Source: Treponema sp.
GTDB taxonomy: Bacteria > Spirochaetota > Spirochaetia > Treponematales > Treponemataceae
Length of the DNA: 22,602 nt
Direction: 5' to 3'
Assembly (NCBI GenBank): GCA_017963165.1
Contig: JAGCTZ010000213.1
Location: forward strand, 1 to 22,602
In this document: piece by piece, positions 22,205-22,602 of the stretch
Layout: every line of letters begins with the position of its first letter
Position numbering within the stretch: the first letter of the stretch is position 1
Translations under genes and position numbers: made by a program
Notes under the pieces: generated by a model
Told to the model about the DNA's origin: nothing
Database searches by the model: none
What the model saw: the letters and a program-made list of their open reading frames with translations, nothing else

Positions 22205-22602
22205 ATGAAAAACCGTATTAAATGTACAACACTCGTTTTATCGGGCATTTTTGCACTGATATGTTTTTTTGTTTCGTGTACGGGGGCTACAACTCCGGAA
22301 GCCCCATCTTCTTCTTCAGAACAAACAGAGCTAGTTGAGCCGTCAAAGCCATCTGATTTACCAGAGACTACAGGACAGTCTAGTTCATCAACTACATCGA
22401 ATCCATCAAAAACCCCAGAACAACCTAATCAAACAGAAACAACGACTACGTCAGAAACTTCAGAGCAATCGGAAACATCACAACAATCAGAAACTTCACA
22501 ACAATCAGAAACTTCACAACAATCAGAAACTTCACAACAATCAGAAACTTCACAACAATCAGAAACTTCACAACAATCAGAAACTTCACAACAATCAGAA
22601 AC
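22205..22602 (+). CDS. Lipoprotein with Ser/Thr/Gln/Glu-rich repeat linker (partial, runs off the window)
   Basis: The first 132 codons of a plus-strand gene. The start ATG at 22205 has GGAG 9 nt upstream. A lipoprotein signal, LSGIFALICFFVSC (12-25), ends in the lipobox FVSC, with Cys25 predicted to be lipidated. What follows is a Ser/Thr/Pro/Glu/Gln-rich low-complexity stretch that turns into an SETSQQ hexapeptide repeat at about residue 83 and is still repeating at the window edge. Such linkers usually hold a functional domain away from the membrane; that domain lies outside. It is divergent from the kinase operon. The function cannot be stated. Confidence 0.88.
   Translation, partial: MKNRIKCTTLVLSGIFALICFFVSCTGATTPEAPSSSSEQTELVEPSKPSDLPETTGQSSSSTTSNPSKTPEQPNQTETTTTSETSEQSETSQQSETSQQSETSQQSETSQQSETSQQSETSQQSETSQQSE
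22451..22602 (+). repeat. 18-bp coding tandem repeat (SETSQQ)
   Basis: Units of TCAGAAACTTCACAACAA repeat with exact 18-bp period from 22451: eight full copies and 8 nt of a ninth at the window edge. The first two copies are diverged (SETSEQ, then a variant codon set); the third onward (22487) are identical. The unit is a multiple of three, so gain or loss of copies changes linker length without a frameshift. Confidence 0.95.

Noticed and set aside
22451..22602. Tandem repeats as a CRISPR array or satellite
   Set aside because: There are no spacers, and the repeats are in frame within a lipoprotein gene.

Overview
The window looks like part of the chromosome of a spirochaete, most likely a gut or rumen Treponema. 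The basis is two tandem periplasmic-flagellum FlaA-type sheath proteins with signal peptides, a division/cell-wall (dcw) cluster in the reduced Treponema order, AT-rich intergenic DNA, and many lipoprotein and two-component genes. Species cannot be settled without a database search.

Layout: 1-559 is a non-conserved left edge: the last codons of an unidentified gene, a strong hairpin terminator, a GC-rich block and a short, apparently truncated ORF. From 17132 down to 560 a near-continuous minus-strand run reads mraZ, rsmH, ftsL, murF, ftsW, ftsQ/divIB, ftsA, ftsZ, xerD-like, TPR lipoprotein, dprA, topA, xerC-like, NUDIX, hslV, hslU. Most junctions overlap by 1-20 nt or are separated by fewer than about 35 nt, so this is probably one long transcriptional unit with an extra promoter before hslV. 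It joins septum construction (FtsZ/A/Q/W/L, MurF), ribosome methylation (RsmH), chromosome handling (XerC/XerD, TopA, DprA) and protein turnover (HslVU). A good sigma-70-type promoter and four exactly 10-bp-spaced MraZ boxes lie directly before mraZ, so MraZ probably autoregulates the operon.

Divergent from mraZ is a plus-strand gene (17317-18012) with a PD-(D/E)XK nuclease-like core and a possible winged-helix tail. It ends at a bidirectional terminator shared with the convergent flaA pair (18109-19583), which has a perfect TTGACA-17-TATAAT promoter. Upstream of that is a tightly overlapping three-gene cassette: a NarL-type histidine kinase, a LuxR-type response regulator and an S-component-like membrane protein. 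The kinase has an extended -10 that predicts a leaderless mRNA, with a 17-bp palindrome just upstream. The right edge carries the start of a divergent plus-strand lipoprotein gene whose linker is an 18-bp coding tandem repeat running off the window.

The features least explained by known families are the orphan nuclease-like protein beside mraZ, the four ACGT motifs spaced exactly 31 bp apart before hslV, and the kinase/regulator/membrane-protein cassette. No tRNA, rRNA, CRISPR array or complete insertion sequence was recognised. Apart from 1-559, no stretch over 300 bases lacks a gene.
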